Positions 61,235 to 64,000 of a stretch of DNA of 64,000 nt are shown piece by piece. Every line of letters begins with the position of its first letter. Within the stretch, counting starts at the first letter, position 1. This DNA comes from Phaeodactylum tricornutum CCAP 1055/1 (lineage: Eukaryota > Bacillariophyta > Bacillariophyceae > Surirellales > Neidiaceae), in assembly GCF_000150955.2 (NCBI RefSeq), contig NC_011691.1, positions 434,001 to 498,000 of the forward strand, given 5' to 3'. Both the position numbers and the translations under genes were made by a program. The notes beneath the pieces are model-generated. The model ran no database searches, was not told the origin of the DNA, and saw only the letters and a program-made list of their open reading frames with translations.

Positions 61235-64000
61235 TTAACCACTGGTCATGACCCGGTTTCCGATTCCAGTTTTTGACACGGCAACGAATGTCGTATTGCC
61301 ATAAGTCACGGAGTGCCAGTCATTGTCGTTGGCACTGGCTTGACTTGTCCACGTCACGCTGTCTGGACTTGTCATGACCCGGTTGCCGATACCGGTACTC
61401 GCAACGGCAACGAACATCCCATCCCCATACGTCACGCTGCGCCAATCCATGTCTGGGGCACTTGTTTGAGTCGTCCATGTGATCCCGTCGGGACTTGTCA
61501 TGAGCCGATCGCCAGTGCCGGTTGCCGCAACAGCAACAAACGTCCCGTCGCCATACGTGACGGCAGACCACCAATTGTCGGCAGCGCTGGTTTGAATCGT
61601 CCACTGGATGCCGTCGGGACTCGTCATAACCCGGTTCCCGATGCCGGTACTCGCTACAGCGACGAACGTCCCATCACCATACGTTACGCTTCGCCACTCA
61701 TTGTCTACGGCGTTCCCTCTGAGTGTCCAAGTTATGCCGTCAGGACTCGTCATGATACGGTCGCCAATACCAGATGCGGCAACCGCGACGAACATTCCAT
61801 TACCGTACGCCACTGCAGTCCAATTATTGTCCGCAGCACTCGGTCGACTAGCCCACGCGATGCCGTCTGGACTGGTCATGACCCGGTTGCCAAGGCCCGT
61901 GCTGGCAACAGCGACGAATATCCCATCACCGTACGTCAGACCATTCCAGTCGTTATCTGCAGCACTCGCTCGTGTCGTCCATGTGCTACCATAAGGACTT
62001 GTCATGATCCGGTTGCCGATGCCGGTTGCCGCAACTGCGACAAATGTCCCGTTGCCATAAATCACCGTAGTCCAATTATTATTTGCGGCACTGGATTGTA
62101 TCGTCCATGCTTCTCCCGGAGTAGCTATAGTTGGGACAGCAGTAGTAACTTGAGTCGTACTTGGCACAGCGCTTGGAGATGTACTCGGTGTGATCGACGG
62201 AACGATACTCGGCTCTCCAGCAGGCGATCGGCTTGGTGTGGTCGATGGCGAGGAGACTGGCCCAGAACTAGGTGTTGAGCTAGGTCCTTCGCTTGGCCTT
62301 ATGGACGACTCGGGTCCGGAGCTTGGAGACAAAGACGGTACGGTAGACGGATTACGACTTTGCGCGACAAGAGGAGAAGCGCTCGGCTCTTCTGACAACT
62401 GCAACGACGGAGAGTTACTTGGCGTTGTTGATGGGGTAGGACTCCGCTCGAGAGTAGGCGATCGGCTTGGTGTGGTCGATGGCAGGGAAATTGGGAATAA
62501 ACTAGGAGTCAAGCTAGGTCCTGTGCTTGGAGTCAAACTAGATCCTGTGCTTGGAGTCAAACTAGATCCTGTGCTTGGAGTCAAGCTAGATCCTGCACTT
62601 GGAGTCAAGCTTGACCCACGACTGACTGTGAAACTCGGCGACGAGGACGGTATGACAGACGGTGTCCGACTTTGCTCATCAAGCGGTGAACCGCTGGGCT
62701 GCCCTACTGAGGACGGAATTATGCTGGGTATAGTGACTGGCTGCACAGGCTCCCCAAGCACAGAAGGCGCAACTGAAGGTGGTACCGATGCATCCGTTGG
62801 CTCGGCGCTCAGCATTGGAACCGAGCTTGGTTGCAGCGATAGGGTTGTCCCTGGGGATACAGTCGGACCCTGCGGTAGCTGCACAGACTCATTAGGAAGA
62901 GGCGGTCCTGCGTCTGATCTTACTTCGATCAGAGATATCATGGCATTCTCAATCGGACTGGCAAATGCTATAACAAATGCTCCCGCACTATTTGCGCTGA
63001 ATTCTTGTGTCAGTAAAAGAGCCGAATTGCATCCACCGGCAGCACCAAAGACGTCCAAATTTGTCGCGAAGCTTTCGCCGTTTATGGATATAGTCATGGT
63101 ACGGGAGCTACTTGCAGCACAAAAGTAGACCTCCGCGAAACCAAGGGTGACAGCGTATGTGCTGCCGGCCACGAAGCCAGGGATGGTAAAAGTAAAGGTG
63201 TTCCCCCATCGATGGCGTTGGAATGTTGCGTCCCCGTATTCTCCGGCTCCGGAAATAGCTGACGGAGTTGGATCCTGGTAAGTCTTGCTTGCCGGTCCGC
63301 CCGCCGATATGTAAGGGAGGTCTAGCGGGGATCCCGTTCGAAGGGAGAAGATTGGCGCCGCTGGCGTCGTGGTGGGGAACAATGACGCTCCGTTCGGCGC
63401 CAAGGTGTCGGAAGGGCTTCGTGATGGCTGAGCGGACTCTCCAAGAAGGACCGGCGAAGGCGTGACTGAAGGTTGCGCCGACATTCCCGTTGGCTCGGCG
63501 CTCAGCGCTGGAACCGAGCTTGGTTGCAGTGACAGGGTTGTCCCTGGGAAAACAGTCGGGCCCTGCGATGGCTGTATAGACTCATTAGGAAGAGGCGGTC
63601 CTGCGTCTGATCTTACTTCGATCAGTGATATCATGGCATTCTCAATCGGACTGGCAAATGCTATAACAAATGCTCCCGCACTATTTGCGCTGAATTCTTG
63701 TGTCAGTAAAAGAGCCGAATTGCATCCACCGGCAGCACCAAAGACGTCCAAATTTGTCGCGAAGCTTTCGCCGTTTACGGATATAGTCATGGTACGGGAG
63801 CTACTCGCAGCACAAAAGTAGAGCTCCGCGAAACCAAGGGTGACAGCGTATGTGTTGCCGGCCACGAAGCCAGGGATGGTAAAAGTAAAGGTGTTCCCCC
63901 ATCGATGGCGTTGGAATGTTGCGTCCCCGTATTCTCCTGCTCCGGAAATAGCTGACGGAGTTGGATCCTGGTAAGTCTTGCTTGCCGGTCCGCCCGCCGA
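61235..64000 (-). CDS. secreted malectin / Pro-Ser-Thr stalk / seven-repeat protein (5' end outside window)
   Basis: The frame is open to the right edge, so the start is missing; the GTG at 63865 is internal. Three parts are visible. First, two malectin-like carbohydrate-binding domains (YQDPTPSAISGAGEYGDATFQ, FTFTIPGFVAG, TYAVTLGFAE), the first cut by the window edge. Second, a long Pro/Ser/Thr stalk built on PSxxPS units, with about five GSSLTPST repeats, likely O-glycosylated. Third, seven repeats of about 41 residues, each with a Trp-rich start and YGDGxFVAVAxTGIGNRVMTSPDGxxW, probably a seven-bladed beta-propeller. The visible part has no membrane segment. A wall or extracellular protein binding sugars is the likely role. 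Repeats reach the C terminus directly. Confidence 0.8.
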   Translation of the reverse strand, partial: SAGGPASKTYQDPTPSAISGAGEYGDATFQRHRWGNTFTFTIPGFVAGNTYAVTLGFAELYFCAASSSRTMTISVNGESFATNLDVFGAAGGCNSALLLTQEFSANSAGAFVIAFASPIENAMISLIEVRSDAGPPLPNESIQPSQGPTVFPGTTLSLQPSSVPALSAEPTGMSAQPSVTPSPVLLGESAQPSRSPSDTLAPNGASLFPTTTPAAPIFSLRTGSPLDLPYISAGGPASKTYQDPTPSAISGAGEYGDATFQRHRWGNTFTFTIPGFVAGSTYAVTLGFAEVYFCAASSSRTMTISINGESFATNLDVFGAAGGCNSALLLTQEFSANSAGAFVIAFASPIENAMISLIEVRSDAGPPLPNESVQLPQGPTVSPGTTLSLQPSSVPMLSAEPTDASVPPSVAPSVLGEPVQPVTIPSIIPSSVGQPSGSPLDEQSRTPSVIPSSSPSFTVSRGSSLTPSAGSSLTPSTGSSLTPSTGSSLTPSTGPSLTPSLFPISLPSTTPSRSPTLERSPTPSTTPSNSPSLQLSEEPSASPLVAQSRNPSTVPSLSPSSGPESSIRPSEGPSSTPSSGPVSSPSTTPSRSPAGEPSIVPSITPSTSPSAVPSTTQVTTAVPTIATPGEAWTIQSSAANNNWTTVIYGNGTFVAVAATGIGNRIMTSPYGSTWTTRASAADNDWNGLTYGDGIFVAVASTGLGNRVMTSPDGIAWASRPSAADNNWTAVAYGNGMFVAVAASGIGDRIMTSPDGITWTLRGNAVDNEWRSVTYGDGTFVAVASTGIGNRVMTSPDGIQWTIQTSAADNWWSAVTYGDGTFVAVAATGTGDRLMTSPDGITWTTQTSAPDMDWRSVTYGDGMFVAVASTGIGNRVMTSPDSVTWTSQASANDNDWHSVTYGNTTFVAVSKTGIGNRVMTSG
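62505..62625 (-). repeat. 24-bp tandem repeat in the stalk
   Basis: About five units of 24 bases encoding GSSLTPST, varying at a few positions. Confidence 0.8.
62821..64000 (-). repeat. 693-bp tandem unit with malectin-like domain
   Basis: Sequence at about 62821-63307 recurs at about 63514-64000 with a constant offset of 693 bases (231 codons) and few differences. Each unit holds a malectin-like domain and a piece of Ser/Pro linker; more units may lie beyond the edge. Confidence 0.85.

Overview
The window is eukaryotic nuclear DNA from a diatom, most likely Phaeodactylum tricornutum or a close relative (the species is an inference). Reasons: two silicon transporter genes with paired EGxQ and GRQ motifs; several proteins with the bipartite plastid presequence of secondary algae (signal peptide ending in an AFAP/AFFAP/AFSP-type site); short GT-AG introns; a Ty1/copia element of diatom type; compact genes on both strands with 0.3-1.4 kb spacers. 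There are no operons, CRISPR arrays or bacterial features.

Layout. 1-9 kb: the 3' part of a Nova/PCBP-like KH RNA-binding protein, an unrecognised 201-aa protein, a plastid-targeted membrane protein, an SLC43-like MFS carrier, a small spliced mitochondrial-type protein that simple ORF calling would miss, and a Nudix protein of GDP-mannose hydrolase type. 9.7-16 kb: a fused P5CS gene (proline synthesis) with one intron at the domain joint, a GNAT acetyltransferase interrupted by an in-frame TAG or a 30-nt intron, and a three-exon phytase-like esterase. 17-35 kb: two copies of a Golgi-type membrane protein with a possible methyltransferase fold, TMEM184/Ost-alpha (three exons), TMEM43, two secreted S1 serine proteases with different C-terminal modules, and a plastid acyl-glycerophosphate acyltransferase. 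35-47 kb: an intron-containing tRNA-Thr, a sulfotransferase, phosphoacetylglucosamine mutase, an ankyrin protein, a PDAT/LCAT-type acyltransferase and a coiled-coil protein probably sent to the thylakoid lumen. 48-54 kb: two nearly identical 2.16-kb segments, each carrying a silicon transporter with its promoter. 54.3-60.6 kb: a young copia element with matching LTRs, inserted just after the second transporter copy. 61-64 kb: the 3' part of a large secreted malectin / Pro-Ser-Thr stalk / seven-blade repeat protein running off the right edge.

The genes form no single pathway. Several themes recur: secretory and cell-surface products (proteases, sulfotransferase, GlcNAc-phosphate mutase, malectin protein, silicon transport), plastid and storage lipid synthesis (plastid acyltransferase, PDAT-like enzyme), and local duplication (transporters, proteases, methyltransferase-like genes, malectin units). 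The strongest leads are the silicon transporter duplication beside a young retroelement, the GNAT gene with a stop or ultra-short intron, the P5CS intron at the fusion point, and a recurring intergenic ACTGT-type motif.
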